The notes: generated by a model not told the origin, from the sequence alone. 64,000 bases of DNA from Oscillospiraceae bacterium (GCA_015066225.1 SVOT01000003.1:62001-126000); one strand, 5' to 3'; shown: positions 38,626 to 47,887, counted from the stretch's first letter. Numbers and translations: made by a program.

Positions 38626-40098
38626 ATGGCTAATTTTACAAACCCTTATTCGGCAGGTACAGGAAACAGCAAGCTGTTTAGAATCCCCTCAATACTCACC
38701 CTGAAAAACGGCAGAGTTCTTGCCGGCGGTGACATTCGCTACGGTAACGGAACGGACGACCCCGCAAACATTGAAACAGTCATACGCTATTCCGACGACA
38801 ACTGCAAAACCTGGTCGGAAATTGTGTGGGTAAACCACTTCAATGATATGGAGGATGCCGACCACAACAAAGCAATCCCCACATCTGCCTCATTTTGCGA
38901 TGCGGCTATGTGCCAGGATAAAAACGGCGTTGTTTATCACGCCTGTGATGCCTGCCCCGCATATATGGGACTCTGGAGTGCGGGCACATACGGCAAGGGT
39001 AGCGGCTTTATTGACGGCAGACTTGTTCTTTGCGACAAAACAAGCCACGAAAAGGCAGAAAGCACCACCCTCGATAAAGCACATTACCCCTACTACGTTG
39101 GTGATTTTAACGACGATGGTTATGCTCCCGTTCTGAAATTCAAAGACGATGAAGGCTACAACAATTATTTTGTGGATAGATTTTATAACATCTATCAAAA
39201 AAACGGTGACGAACTCACACCTGTTCTTATAAAGCAGATGAACAAGGACGGCTCCTTGAATAATAATGACATCATCGCAAATATTTTCTATGCCTATGCA
39301 CCTATTAAAATTTACCCCACCTATTACCTTTGGGTAAGAAAAAGCTATGACAACGGCGAAACCTGGGCAGACGGAAAAATCCTTAACACCCAAATCGGTT
39401 CAAAGGGCTTCACGGGCTTCTCACCGGGTGTTGGCATCTGCATTGAAAAAAACGGCAAGCAGAGAGTTATTTTCTCAATTTACGACAACAACGGCGGCAG
39501 AGAATACACAAGCGTTATTTACACAGACGATGGCGAAACCTGGCACCGCTCTGAAAAGGCAAATCAGGTTGGTATGGCGGGCAAAAGCTCCGAAAGCCAA
39601 TTTGCACTTCTCAACAACGGTGTTCTGAGGATGTATTCAAGAAACATTGCCGGCTTTATAAGCTACACCGACTCGACAGACGGCGGTGAAACCTGGGGTA
39701 AATACACTGTTGACAAGGGTCTTTCATATTGCTCAAACTGTATGTTCTCTGTTATAAACTACAGCAAAAAAATCGACGGTAAGGACGCAATAATCCTGGC
39801 CTGCCCCGAAAAGAAAACCAGAAAGCTGGGCGTTATCAGAATCGGTCTTTACGGCGATGATAACGTTGTTGAGTGGAAATACGTGAAGAAGGTAACCAAC
39901 AGCCTTAACCCCTTCTCCTACGTGTATTCCTGCATAACAGAGCTTTCAGACGGCAGCGTTGTTGACCTTTACGAAAGTGATAAGGCGGAGTTTTCATTAA
40001 AGGGCTACACCATTGAAGAATTAAAGGTTCGTGAAAACACAAGGCTTTCGCTTGTTGATTCAATTAAATCAAAGATTTATAATAAGACAAGAAAATAA
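38626..40098 (+). CDS. Sialidase-like BNR-repeat protein (GH33-like)
   Basis: Predicted six-bladed propeller, 490 aa. The FRIP motif (KLFRIPSILTL) near residue 18 is where sialidases place the first arginine of the triad. Asp-box repeats follow: SDDNCKTWSE, SYDNGETWAD, TDDGETWHRS and STDGGETWGK. No signal peptide or anchor is seen, unlike most secreted bacterial sialidases, so it may act inside the cell or on another substrate. It probably shares a transcript with the GH38 gene and ends at a strong terminator. Exo-sialidase activity is inferred. Confidence 0.85.
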   Translation: MANFTNPYSAGTGNSKLFRIPSILTLKNGRVLAGGDIRYGNGTDDPANIETVIRYSDDNCKTWSEIVWVNHFNDMEDADHNKAIPTSASFCDAAMCQDKNGVVYHACDACPAYMGLWSAGTYGKGSGFIDGRLVLCDKTSHEKAESTTLDKAHYPYYVGDFNDDGYAPVLKFKDDEGYNNYFVDRFYNIYQKNGDELTPVLIKQMNKDGSLNNNDIIANIFYAYAPIKIYPTYYLWVRKSYDNGETWADGKILNTQIGSKGFTGFSPGVGICIEKNGKQRVIFSIYDNNGGREYTSVIYTDDGETWHRSEKANQVGMAGKSSESQFALLNNGVLRMYSRNIAGFISYTDSTDGGETWGKYTVDKGLSYCSNCMFSVINYSKKIDGKDAIILACPEKKTRKLGVIRIGLYGDDNVVEWKYVKKVTNSLNPFSYVYSCITELSDGSVVDLYESDKAEFSLKGYTIEELKVRENTRLSLVDSIKSKIYNKTRK

Positions 40099-40151
40099 AA
40101 CAAAAGGGACAGTAAAAAAAGCGCAGACCGCACAAAACTATATAAATAAAG

Positions 40152-40190
40152 GGACTTTTATAGGTTTAAAGCCTATAAAAGTCCTATTTT
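40152..40190 (+). terminator. Terminator after the sialidase-like gene
   Basis: The 13 bp stem GGACTTTTATAGG with CCTATAAAAGTCC closes a seven-base loop and is followed by TATTTTTT. Confidence 0.88.
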
Positions 40191-40340
40191 TTAATAAAGA
40201 ACGAAATTCTTGTGTTTTGTGCTACAAACAAACCTCGCCACTCGACGTACCTTTGTACGCCTTCGGGCAAACAAAAACAAGTCTGAAGCCTTGTTTTTGC
40301 TCGGTTTTTTGTTCTGCATCTTTTTTTCCTATCCCCTGAA
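40191..40340. other. Gene-free spacer between terminators
   Basis: No supported ORF. It contains CACTCGACGTACC...GTACGCC, a short interrupted palindrome around CTTT. Part of its reverse complement (TACGTCGAGTG) recurs near 53394. It may be another fragment of dispersed repeat DNA. Confidence 0.4.
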
Positions 40341-40380
40341 AAGGAGCTGTAAAAAAACGTTCGTTTTTTTACAGCTCCTT
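40341..40380. terminator. Bidirectional terminator, mainly for ymxH
   Basis: A nearly perfect 19 bp stem (AAGGAGCTGTAAAAAAACG) has a two-base loop and T-rich tails on both strands. On the minus strand it directly follows the ymxH stop. Confidence 0.88.
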
Positions 40381-40383
40381 TTT

Positions 40384-40635
40384 CTATGCGAGTTTTGTTC
40401 CGCCTTTTCGCACTAAAATTGTGTCGTCGCCGATTACGACGATATCCTTCCAGCAAATCACTATTTCTTCACCACGCCCGCAGAAGCCAAGGACACCTCT
40501 GCCGCAAAAAACAGTTATGCTCACAAGGCAACCCGTGCAGGTATCAAACTCAACGTCAGTCACGCAACCCAGACGGCAGCCGTTATCAACGTTTATAACC
40601 TCTTTTGCCCTTAAATCTGTTATTGTACATTTCAT
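40384..40635 (-). CDS. YlmC/YmxH family PRC-barrel protein
   Basis: Small protein, 83 aa. It shows the YlmC/YmxH pattern: a start in which LRAKEVINVDNGCRLG precedes VTDVEFD, and the Gly-rich middle VFCGRGVLGFCGRGEE followed by ICWKDIVVIGDDTILV, a PRC-barrel-like beta fold. In Bacillus and Clostridium members are linked to sporulation by expression and are found in spore formers. The biochemical role is unknown. It lies downstream of dinB on the same strand with a 58 nt gap, and a terminator follows at once. Confidence 0.88.
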   Translation of the reverse strand: MKCTITDLRAKEVINVDNGCRLGCVTDVEFDTCTGCLVSITVFCGRGVLGFCGRGEEIVICWKDIVVIGDDTILVRKGGTKLA

Positions 40636-40693
40636 ATTTTATCTCCCTTTTATCAAAAATAGTGCTGTATATAGACGGTGCTATGGACAATTT

Positions 40694-41899
40694 TTAAAAG
40701 CCAAAATCGTTGTCTATGAATGAACAGCGTGTTATTGTGCCCAAGCCATACTTGTGACGTATGTTATCCTTGGCACATTCAAGACGGTGTTCTTTTTCTC
40801 GTTTTATATGGTATTCAAGGTCCATCAGGGAAATCTGCTCGCAGACCTCGTCACCGTTTAAAAGCTTCATACCCGTCACCGTCAAAGAGCGAATCGGCTC
40901 TTTTTCAACGTCGATATTGGATTCAATAAGCGAAAGCGCCGCATTTCGCAAATCATAGGATAAATCCGTCGGTGAGGGTAACTGTGACGAACGTTGTATT
41001 GTTTTAAAATGCGTATCCTTTATGCCCACCTGCAGGGCAGAGCACTCGTAATTATGCTTTCTGAGCCTTGCGGCGACCTTGTCGCAAAGAAAGAAAACGC
41101 AGGTGCGCACGTCGTGTGAATCCACCAAATCTCTTTTAAAGGTTGCGCCGTTGCCGATTGATTTATAAGCCTCACGATAATCGAAACGCAAAACGGGTGA
41201 ATAATCGTAGCCGTTGGCATATTGCCACAGAGTTCTGCCGTTTTCGCCGAGCAGACCATAGAGCAGGTGTTCTTCCATTTGTGCCGCATCACCGATTCGC
41301 TTCACCCCGATGCTTCGTAGCCTTTCGGCAGTTTTTCTGCCCACCATAAACAAGTCGCCTATAGGCAAGGGGTACAAAAGCTCTTTAAAATTTTCCGGGG
41401 TTATTTCGGTTGTGGCATCGGGCTTTTTATAGTCGCTCCCCATTTTTGCAAAAATTTTATTAAACGAAACACCCACAGAAATCGTCACGCCGATTTCGTT
41501 TCTTATGACATCCCGCAATTCATCGGCAATCTCTCTGCCGCTACCAAAAAGATGCACGCTACCCGTAACGTCAAGCCAGCACTCGTCAATGCCGAAGGGC
41601 TCCACTAAATCGGTATAGCGACAATAAATGTCAAAAATTCTTTTAGAAAAATCCTTATATTCCTTATAATGGGGTTTAACGGTAACAAGCTTGGGGCATT
41701 TTGCCTTTGCCTGCCAGATTGCCTCACCCGTCTGCACGCCGTATTTTTTCGCCCTTTCGTTTTTTGCAAGAACTATGCCGTGGCGAAACTCGGGGTCACC
41801 GCAAACGGCAAAGGCGTAGTTATTAAGCTCCGGATTCAATGCCGCTTCAACAGAGGCAAAAAAACAGTTGCAGTCACAATGCAGAATTACTCTTTCCAT
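40694..41899 (-). CDS. dinB: DNA polymerase IV (Y-family)
   Basis: Translesion polymerase, 401 aa. The catalytic core begins VILHCDCNCFFASVEAALNPEL (first metal site), and FGIDECWLDVTGSVHLFG supplies the second acidic pair. The thumb helix-hairpin-helix region is GRKTAERLRSIGVKRIGD, and the little-finger domain follows from about residue 240. The length is slightly above the usual 350-400. Expression is very likely SOS-controlled: two LexA boxes frame its promoter. There is no recognisable C-terminal beta-clamp motif beyond the QISLMDLEY segment, which could serve as one. Confidence 0.97.
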   Translation of the reverse strand: MERVILHCDCNCFFASVEAALNPELNNYAFAVCGDPEFRHGIVLAKNERAKKYGVQTGEAIWQAKAKCPKLVTVKPHYKEYKDFSKRIFDIYCRYTDLVEPFGIDECWLDVTGSVHLFGSGREIADELRDVIRNEIGVTISVGVSFNKIFAKMGSDYKKPDATTEITPENFKELLYPLPIGDLFMVGRKTAERLRSIGVKRIGDAAQMEEHLLYGLLGENGRTLWQYANGYDYSPVLRFDYREAYKSIGNGATFKRDLVDSHDVRTCVFFLCDKVAARLRKHNYECSALQVGIKDTHFKTIQRSSQLPSPTDLSYDLRNAALSLIESNIDVEKEPIRSLTVTGMKLLNGDEVCEQISLMDLEYHIKREKEHRLECAKDNIRHKYGLGTITRCSFIDNDFGF

Positions 41900-41923
41900 T
41901 TCTCTCTTCCTTCACAAGATACA

Positions 41924-41935
41924 GAACATTTGTTC
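41924..41935 (-). promoter_or_regulatory. LexA box 1 (proximal) of dinB
   Basis: GAACATTTGTTC is an exact match to the Gram-positive SOS operator GAAC-N4-GTTC, between the -10 element and the dinB start. Confidence 0.92.
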
Positions 41936-41944
41936 GCGTTTTGT

Positions 41945-41973
41945 ATTATAACAGAACATTTGTTCTTTGTAAA
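41945..41973 (-). promoter_or_regulatory. dinB promoter
   Basis: On the minus strand, TTTACA and TATAAT are separated by 17 bp, and TG one base before TATAAT gives an extended -10. The distal LexA box lies inside the spacer, so repressor and polymerase would compete directly. Confidence 0.85.
41954..41965 (-). promoter_or_regulatory. LexA box 2 (in the promoter spacer) of dinB
   Basis: A second GAACATTTGTTC, identical to box 1 and 30 bp from it (about three helical turns), sits between the -35 and -10 elements. Confidence 0.92.
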
Positions 41974-42019
41974 GAGAAAATCTTAAAAAATATTTGTGTT
42001 AATATTTCGTTTCATCAAC

Positions 42020-42112
42020 GAAGAAAACAGGGATGATAGCTTCGCACCCCACAACAAATTAATACAATCGGCGCAAAGTGCCCCGAAACCTTCCACTCTC
42101 AACTTGCAACTT
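42020..42112. repeat. Dispersed repeat fragments between dinB and the M14 gene
   Basis: AAACAGGGATGATAGCTTCG (shared with about 53341) is followed by ACAACAAATTAATACAATCGGC (shared with 17963-17985), GCGCAAAGTGCCCCGAAAC and CACTCTCAACTTGCAACTT (shared with about 18121). No gene is present. Confidence 0.75.
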
Positions 42113-43001
42113 AAACCATCATTCCAACAACCATCATACCTTCAAGTGTTTCGTAAATTTTGTCTATATCCTCAAGGGGCAACGGGTTTTTTCCTTTACC
42201 GATTTCTATTGTGAAGGCGGGTCTGCCGAACTCCTCAATGAACCAATCCTTCAAGCCGCCGCTTGAGGCAAGACCCTCGTTTTTAACAAGGGTATATCCG
42301 CTGAGGGCAGAAAAAATCTTTGCAATAGTCAGACTTTTTTCCGGGGTATTGTTGCCGTATTCATAATAAATTTCTTCACCCTGGGAGTGAAAGGTCAAAA
42401 GTGACGAAACCTCCACGTTGCGGCAAAGCTTCACAATAGCCGCTGTTTCGGGCTCGCTTTCGGGGTAAAGCCCGCCGTATTTCCCAACGGCGGGTGCGTT
42501 AATGCCCGCCTTTTTTTCTGCTTCACGCAGGGTGTACCAATCGGCATTGAAGTTGTGATTGATGTCAACGCCCCTTGCATTTGCGCTCCAGCGACTGAAA
42601 TCGCCCTTTGATATTTCAAAATTCATCTCTTTATATTTACCGCAGACAGAGGCACCCCGCAAGGCTATTTCGATGCCGTCGGGGTTCAGCTCGGGTATTA
42701 TAATAAGCTTCACTCTTTCCAATAAATCCGTAGCCTCAAAGCCTTTTATTGTTTTTTTGCTTAACAGCTTTTCGGTAAATTTCAGCAATAAAAGCGACGT
42801 GAGCCATTCAACACCGTGGGTGCCCCCCACAAAGACAATATTTCTGTCGCCCTTGCCGAGAACAAGCGAATAAATATCACGCCCCAAAAGTGTTTTGCCG
42901 CAGGATGCCACCTGCAAGCCGTCGTATGAGTGATAAAGTCGGTTAACGTAATCCGTCAACAATGAATATGTAAGATTTTTGTTTTCAATAATATTATTCA
43001 T
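42111..43001 (-). CDS. M14-family zinc carboxypeptidase
   Basis: Predicted metallocarboxypeptidase, 296 aa. Zinc ligands appear in GGTHGVEW (His and Glu) and in LTFHSQGEEIYY (His). The catalytic Glu lies in AFTIEIGKGKN. NPDGIEIAL and the substrate-binding-type string RGVDINHNFN match the family. In Bacillota such enzymes often cut gamma-D-Glu-diaminopimelate bonds in peptidoglycan peptides (the Bacillus sphaericus endopeptidase I and YqgT type). No signal peptide is visible, so recycling of peptides inside the cell is the likelier role. The C-terminus (GMMVVGMMV) is odd but in frame. Confidence 0.88.
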   Translation of the reverse strand: MNNIIENKNLTYSLLTDYVNRLYHSYDGLQVASCGKTLLGRDIYSLVLGKGDRNIVFVGGTHGVEWLTSLLLLKFTEKLLSKKTIKGFEATDLLERVKLIIIPELNPDGIEIALRGASVCGKYKEMNFEISKGDFSRWSANARGVDINHNFNADWYTLREAEKKAGINAPAVGKYGGLYPESEPETAAIVKLCRNVEVSSLLTFHSQGEEIYYEYGNNTPEKSLTIAKIFSALSGYTLVKNEGLASSGGLKDWFIEEFGRPAFTIEIGKGKNPLPLEDIDKIYETLEGMMVVGMMV

Positions 43002-43099
43002 AATCCATCCTCGCTTTTTCTAACAGTATATGCGGGAAATATTTACAAATAACCCTTTTTGTGGTTTAATGTAAATATATTGAAATCAAGGAGATTTTT

Positions 43100-45253
43100 A
43101 TGATAATTCTGTTAATAACAGCGCTGATTTTATTCTCGGCGTTATCTGTTTTTGTTTATAAAAAATCAAAGAAAGAGCCAAGGAGCGACAAAGCCTTTGT
43201 AATTGCCGCTGTAGCCTTTCTGATTTTTGCCATAGGGCTTGAAATAAGCATTTTCAACGTCAACTTCTACACCTCTTATTCAGAAGAAGAAAAGTCTCTT
43301 TCGCACTATATGGAGCTTTATAAAGCTGAGGATGGCACCTACACTCTTCCGTCTGAGTTCACGGTTGAATTCCCGGAGCTCGGTGAAGAAATAAGTAATA
43401 TAAAAATTGACCTGAGCGATTATAATGTTGGCACGGTGAATGCCGAAATATATCTCACGGACGAGGCTAACAAAAATTATTTCATCGCGGGTGAGCGTGA
43501 CGTTTACACCGCTGTGGAAAAAAGCCGTTATATGAACGTTCACACGGCAGGCAAAACGGAGCATCTTGCCATAAGGCTCGACTCCGAGTATGAAGAAATT
43601 AAGATTGACGATATTTCAATAAACGCAAACAGGCCTTTTGAATTTTCACTTCTGCGTGTTGTGATTGTTTGGGGCATATTGTGTCTTTTCTATATTTTCA
43701 AGCCCTCATCCATTCTCTATAAAAGAAAGCTTTGCGAATCAAAATCCTTGAAATCATCGCTGATTATGGGATTTTTCTGCCTGCAATGTGCAATTATAAT
43801 TGTTCTCGGCTCAATTAACCCCACATTTATGGGCATTGCCGCAAAGGGCTATAACACCCATAAATGGGATGGCGACGGCATTGATTTTGTTGAGCTTAGT
43901 ATGGAGCACCACAATCAATATGATGAACTGGCGCAGGCAATTCTGAACGGCAAGACCTATATTGACAACGACGACGTTCCGGAATCCTTGAAGAATATGG
44001 AAAATCCTTACGACACGGCGTTGCGTTCAAAAACTGCACTTCTTACAGGCGACACATACCGTTGGGACGTTGCGTATTTTGACGGTCACTACTACGTTTA
44101 TTTCGGCATAGTTCCGCTTCTTGTAATGTATCTGCCCTTCAGAGCAATAACAGGCTCACCGTTTCCGTCGGCTGTGGGAATTATGATTTTTGCCGCAATT
44201 TTTGCGCTGGGCGTATTCAAGCTTCTTGATTTTATATGTCAGAAGAAATTCAAAAGCATATCCGTGGGAACGTTTCTTGTAACAGCTCTTACCTTTGTGA
44301 ACTGTTGCGGGGCGATGTTCCTTGTGAAGCGACCCGATTTTTATTCTGTTCCCATAATGACATCTATGGCATTTGTTGTGTGGGGAATTTATTTCTGGCT
44401 AAAGGGTCTTGAAAATGAAAGGGGCAGAATAATTTCATTTTTCCTCGGCTCGCTCTTTATGGCACTTTCGGTTGGTTGCCGCCCGCAAGCGGTTCTTATA
44501 TGCGCCGTTGCGCTCCCCTTGTTCCTTGGCTATATGCTCAAAGACAAATTCATTTTCAGAAAAGACGGCATAAAACAGCTTGTGACATTGGCTGTTCCCT
44601 TTGTTGTCGTGGCGGCGGGAATAATGTATTACAACTTCATTCGCTTCGGCTCGCCCTTTGATTTCGGCTCCGCCTACAACCTGACAACAAACGACGTAAC
44701 ACGTCGCGGCTTTGAAATATCAAGAACGTTCACGGGGCTGTTCACCTATCTTTTCCAACCGCCGCAGTTCACGGGAGTTTTCCCCTATATACAACCGGTT
44801 GAAATAGAAACAAACTACCTGGGCAAAACAATTTATGAATATTGCTTTGGCGGTATCATAACAAGCGTGCCTATGCTGTGGTTCATTTTCGGCTTGAATA
44901 AAGCAAAAGAAACGCTCAAAGAAAAGAAGCTTTTCGGGGTAACTCTGACCCTTGTTTTAGTTGGTATTGCCCTTGTTGTTGCCGACACGCAGGCAGGCGG
45001 CTTGTTGCAGCGCTATTTCAGCGATTTCGGCTATATTTTCTTTATGGCGGTAAGTTTCGTGATTTTTGCGCTCTGTGAACAAGAAAATATGGAAAATAAT
45101 GCAAATTCACTAAATAAAGCAATAATTTTTTCTGCCGTTTTAAGCATTTTTTACTCATTTGCTCTTGCATTTTCTGTGGCAGATGTTACAATAGATACAC
45201 AGAATCCAACTTTATTCGGCACAATTTTACATCTTGTGCAGTTCTGGATTTAA
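43100..45253 (+). CDS. Large polytopic membrane protein, GT-C-like layout
   Basis: Membrane protein, 717 aa. Two helices at the N-terminus (about 1-16 and 32-52) are followed by an extracytoplasmic beta-rich region (about 55-185) and then about ten helices from residue 190 to the end. An outward loop (about 240-330) contains a conserved-looking DGHYYVYFGIVPLL. The arrangement recalls GT-C glycosyltransferases of the ArnT/PMT kind, but I see no clear DD or DE catalytic motif early in the chain, so this remains a layout resemblance. AAGGAG precedes the ATG. The DUF3048 lipoprotein follows after 21 nt, so the two may work together at the envelope. Confidence 0.75.
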   Translation: MIILLITALILFSALSVFVYKKSKKEPRSDKAFVIAAVAFLIFAIGLEISIFNVNFYTSYSEEEKSLSHYMELYKAEDGTYTLPSEFTVEFPELGEEISNIKIDLSDYNVGTVNAEIYLTDEANKNYFIAGERDVYTAVEKSRYMNVHTAGKTEHLAIRLDSEYEEIKIDDISINANRPFEFSLLRVVIVWGILCLFYIFKPSSILYKRKLCESKSLKSSLIMGFFCLQCAIIIVLGSINPTFMGIAAKGYNTHKWDGDGIDFVELSMEHHNQYDELAQAILNGKTYIDNDDVPESLKNMENPYDTALRSKTALLTGDTYRWDVAYFDGHYYVYFGIVPLLVMYLPFRAITGSPFPSAVGIMIFAAIFALGVFKLLDFICQKKFKSISVGTFLVTALTFVNCCGAMFLVKRPDFYSVPIMTSMAFVVWGIYFWLKGLENERGRIISFFLGSLFMALSVGCRPQAVLICAVALPLFLGYMLKDKFIFRKDGIKQLVTLAVPFVVVAAGIMYYNFIRFGSPFDFGSAYNLTTNDVTRRGFEISRTFTGLFTYLFQPPQFTGVFPYIQPVEIETNYLGKTIYEYCFGGIITSVPMLWFIFGLNKAKETLKEKKLFGVTLTLVLVGIALVVADTQAGGLLQRYFSDFGYIFFMAVSFVIFALCEQENMENNANSLNKAIIFSAVLSIFYSFALAFSVADVTIDTQNPTLFGTILHLVQFWI

Positions 45254-45274
45254 TAAACACAAAGGACAGAAAAA

Positions 45275-46351
45275 ATGAAACATCTCAAAAACTCAAAAAT
45301 CACAAAAACACTTTCCCTTGTGCTTGCCCTCGTTTTCATAATCGGCAGCTTTGCAGGCTGTGGCGGCGACAAGGAAGAGCCAACAACCACAACACCGCCC
45401 ACAACAAAGGCGCCCGCAACAGAGCCCCCCGTTACGGTTATTAAAAATCCTCTTACGGGTGAAGGCCCTTATGATGAAGCCCTTTTAGGTAACAGACCCG
45501 TTCTTATCTCTGTTGAAAACCACAAGGATGCCAGACCCCAATGGGGACTCACCTCCTCAGACATCGTTTGGGAGATGGAGGCTGAGGGTGGCATCACAAG
45601 AATGCTTCTTATGTATGCCGACGCTTCAAGAATCCCCGCAAAGGTGGGCCCCGTCAGAAGTGCAAGACACTATTTCGTTGACCTTGCAGAGGGCTTCGAC
45701 GCCATTTTTGTTCATTTCGGCTTCAGCCCACAGGCAAAAAGTCAGATTGCAAACCACGGTGTAAACAACATCAACGGCTTGTATGACAACTACTTCTACC
45801 GTGACAAATCAAGAAACGTTGACTCTGAGCACACAGCCTACACAACAGACGAGGCAATTGCAAAAGCAATCGCAAACAAGGATTACAGAACAACTCTTGA
45901 AGAGGATTACAAAAACCCCTTTAAATTCAACGACAAGGCTGTTAAGCTTGCAGACGGCGAATGCACCGCTGTAACGGTTTATTTCTCAAACTACTGCCCC
46001 TACAGCTACACCTACGACGAAGCAAAGAACGTTTACCTGAGCAGTCTTAACGGTAAGCCTTTCGCAGACAGCGAGGGCACACAGCAGAATTTTGAGAACA
46101 TCATTATGTGCTTTGCAGACGTTTCCCGCATTGCAGGCGACGATAAAAGCAGAAATAACATTGACCTTTCCGAAGGTGAAGGCACATACATCTCCAACGG
46201 AACATATGAAAAAATCACCTGGAAAAAAGGCGACTCTGCTGATATGATGAAGTTCTATAACGCAAAGGGTGAAGAGCTCTCGCTCAACCCCGGCAGAACT
46301 CACATCGCAATCATCGACGAAGGTAATGAAGACCTTTGCAAAATTTCATAA
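45275..46351 (+). CDS. DUF3048-family lipoprotein (YerB-like)
   Basis: Secreted lipoprotein, 358 aa. The signal peptide ends in the lipobox GSFAGC, followed by a Thr/Pro-rich linker (EEPTTTTPPTTKAPATEPP). The body shows the DUF3048 pattern: NRPVLISVENHKDARPQWGL, DIVWEMEAEGGITRMLLMY, KVGPVRSARHYFVDLA and later NPGRTHIAII. Bacillus YerB is the named relative; its biochemical role is not established to my knowledge. It ends at a strong terminator, so it closes a two-gene unit with the membrane protein upstream. Confidence 0.92.
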   Translation: MKHLKNSKITKTLSLVLALVFIIGSFAGCGGDKEEPTTTTPPTTKAPATEPPVTVIKNPLTGEGPYDEALLGNRPVLISVENHKDARPQWGLTSSDIVWEMEAEGGITRMLLMYADASRIPAKVGPVRSARHYFVDLAEGFDAIFVHFGFSPQAKSQIANHGVNNINGLYDNYFYRDKSRNVDSEHTAYTTDEAIAKAIANKDYRTTLEEDYKNPFKFNDKAVKLADGECTAVTVYFSNYCPYSYTYDEAKNVYLSSLNGKPFADSEGTQQNFENIIMCFADVSRIAGDDKSRNNIDLSEGEGTYISNGTYEKITWKKGDSADMMKFYNAKGEELSLNPGRTHIAIIDEGNEDLCKIS

Positions 46352-46360
46352 TTAAAAGAA

Positions 46361-46395
46361 CCCCGAGGCAACAGTGAGTTACCTCGGGGATTTTT
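46361..46395 (+). terminator. Terminator of the DUF3048 unit
   Basis: CCCCGAGG and CCTCGGGG, with extra pairing inside (AAC/GTT), are followed by ATTTTTT. Confidence 0.88.
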
Positions 46396-46417
46396 TAGTT
46401 TCTTGCAGGGTGGATTT

Positions 46418-46490
46418 TAGTTGCAAGTGGCAGGTGGCAAGTTGCAAGTTTCGGGGCGCAAGCGCCGATTTTAAGTAAAAAATGTTAAAA
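46418..46490. repeat. Inverted copy of the dispersed repeat
   Basis: AGTTGCAAGTGGCAGGTGGC, then AAGTTGCAAGTTTCGGGGCG and CAAGCGCCGATTTTAA, is the reverse complement of the units at 17.9 and 42.07 kb (CTTGCAACTT; CAATCGGCGCAAAGCGCC). No gene. Confidence 0.75.
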
Positions 46491-46522
46491 CAGAAGTGCT
46501 AAGTATGATACTACAAAAGCAA

Positions 46523-46552
46523 AACCTCTTTGCCGATTAGAGCAAAGAGGTT
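46523..46552 (-). terminator. Terminator of trpB
   Basis: The 11 bp stem AACCTCTTTGC with GCAAAGAGGTT is followed on the minus strand by TTGCTTTTG, 14 nt after the trpB stop. Confidence 0.75.
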
Positions 46553-46566
46553 ACTTTGTTTATAAA

Positions 46567-47787
46567 TTATCTTATTCCGTAATTTTCGATTATATAGTCC
46601 ATATCCTTGTCGCCTCTGCCTGAGAGGTTGATGAGGATTGAGCCGTGGTCCATTGTTTTGGCAAGCTTCATACCGTATGCAACGGCGTGTGAGCTTTCGA
46701 TTGCGGGGATGATACCCTCAAGGCGAGAAAGCTTGAAAAATGCATCGATTGTTTCCTCGTCATCGATAACGTCATATTTAACTCTGCCGATTTCCTGAAG
46801 GAAGGCGTGCTCGGGACCTGATGAGGGGTAATCAAGACCGCTTGCAACTGAATAAACGGGAGCGGGCTCGCCGTTTTCATCCTTGAGCATAATGCTGTTA
46901 AAGCCGTGCATAATACCCTCTGTGCCGTATTTGAGGCTTGCAGCGTGGTCACCAAGCTTGGGACCTCTGCCGAGAGGCTCAATACCGTAAATATCAACAG
47001 GGTCGTTAAGGAAGCCTGCGAAAAGACCCGCCGCATTGGAGCCGCCGCCCACACAAGCAACGATAGATGTGGGCAGGTGACCTGTCATTTCAACGAACTG
47101 CTCCCTTGCTTCGATGCCGACAACGCTTTGGAAATCACGAACCATCATAGGGAACGGATGGGGGCCGAGAACAGAGCCGATGCAATAAATTGAATGCTCA
47201 TACTCCTTGCTGTATGCATCGAAAGCGGCGTCAACAGCCTCTTTAAGAGTCTGAAGACCGTGAGTTACCTCAACAACATTTGCACCGAGAATCTTCATTC
47301 TTGCAACGTTTGGAGCCTGTTTTTTAATGTCAACAGAGCCCATATATATGTCGCACTCAAGCCCGAAATACGCCGCCGCTGTTGCAAGGGCAACGCCGTG
47401 CTGACCTGCACCCGTTTCGGCAATAACCTTTTTCTTGCCCATATATTTTGCGAGAAGTGCCTCGCCCATACAGTGATTGAGCTTGTGTGCACCGGAATGG
47501 TTAAGATCCTCACGCTTTGCGTAAAGCTGAACCTTGCCGCCCAATGCATCTGAAAGCCTTTCAAGGTGTGTCACGGGAGTTGGTCTGCCCTGAAATTCCT
47601 TTCTGATTCTGCGAAGCTCTGCAATAAATTTTCTTGATTGGCAGATTGAATAATATGCTTCTGTAATTTCTGCCATTGCATTTTTGAGCTTATCGTCAAT
47701 ATAAACTCCGCCGTATTTTCCGAAATAACCCTCTTTATCGGGATAGTTGTTAAAATACGTATCAAAATTAACGCCGTTTAATTCCAT
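46567..47787 (-). CDS. trpB: Tryptophan synthase beta chain
   Basis: PLP enzyme joining indole and serine to make tryptophan, 406 aa, normal for the classical TrpB1 type. The PLP lysine lies in [10 protein letters not shown] (near residue 98), the phosphate-binding loop is [12 protein letters not shown] near 240, and [10 protein letters not shown] carries the catalytic Glu. No trpA or other trp genes are adjacent, so it is a single-gene transcript here. A tryptophan-type T-box leader sits upstream and a terminator downstream. A solo trpB fits indole salvage, but trpA may simply lie elsewhere in the genome. Confidence 0.97.
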   Translation of the reverse strand: MELNGVNFDTYFNNYPDKEGYFGKYGGVYIDDKLKNAMAEITEAYYSICQSRKFIAELRRIRKEFQGRPTPVTHLERLSDALGGKVQLYAKREDLNHSGAHKLNHCMGEALLAKYMGKKKVIAETGAGQHGVALATAAAYFGLECDIYMGSVDIKKQAPNVARMKILGANVVEVTHGLQTLKEAVDAAFDAYSKEYEHSIYCIGSVLGPHPFPMMVRDFQSVVGIEAREQFVEMTGHLPTSIVACVGGGSNAAGLFAGFLNDPVDIYGIEPLGRGPKLGDHAASLKYGTEGIMHGFNSIMLKDENGEPAPVYSVASGLDYPSSGPEHAFLQEIGRVKYDVIDDEETIDAFFKLSRLEGIIPAIESSHAVAYGMKLAKTMDHGSILINLSGRGDKDMDYIIENYGIR

Positions 47788-47887
47788 TATAAAAACCTCC
47801 GTAAAATATGATAAATACTAAAAAATCAGTTTTATAAAGAGCTACGCCATCGTTTTGTTAACAACATAAAAACCTCTTTCTTCTGAC

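Noticed and set aside
38890-39393. 167 aa minus-strand ORF
   Set aside because: It is antisense to the sialidase-like gene, whose Asp-box repeats are unmistakable.
46567-47787. TrpB2-type (alternative) tryptophan synthase beta
   Set aside because: Length (406) and motifs fit the classical short TrpB1 form.
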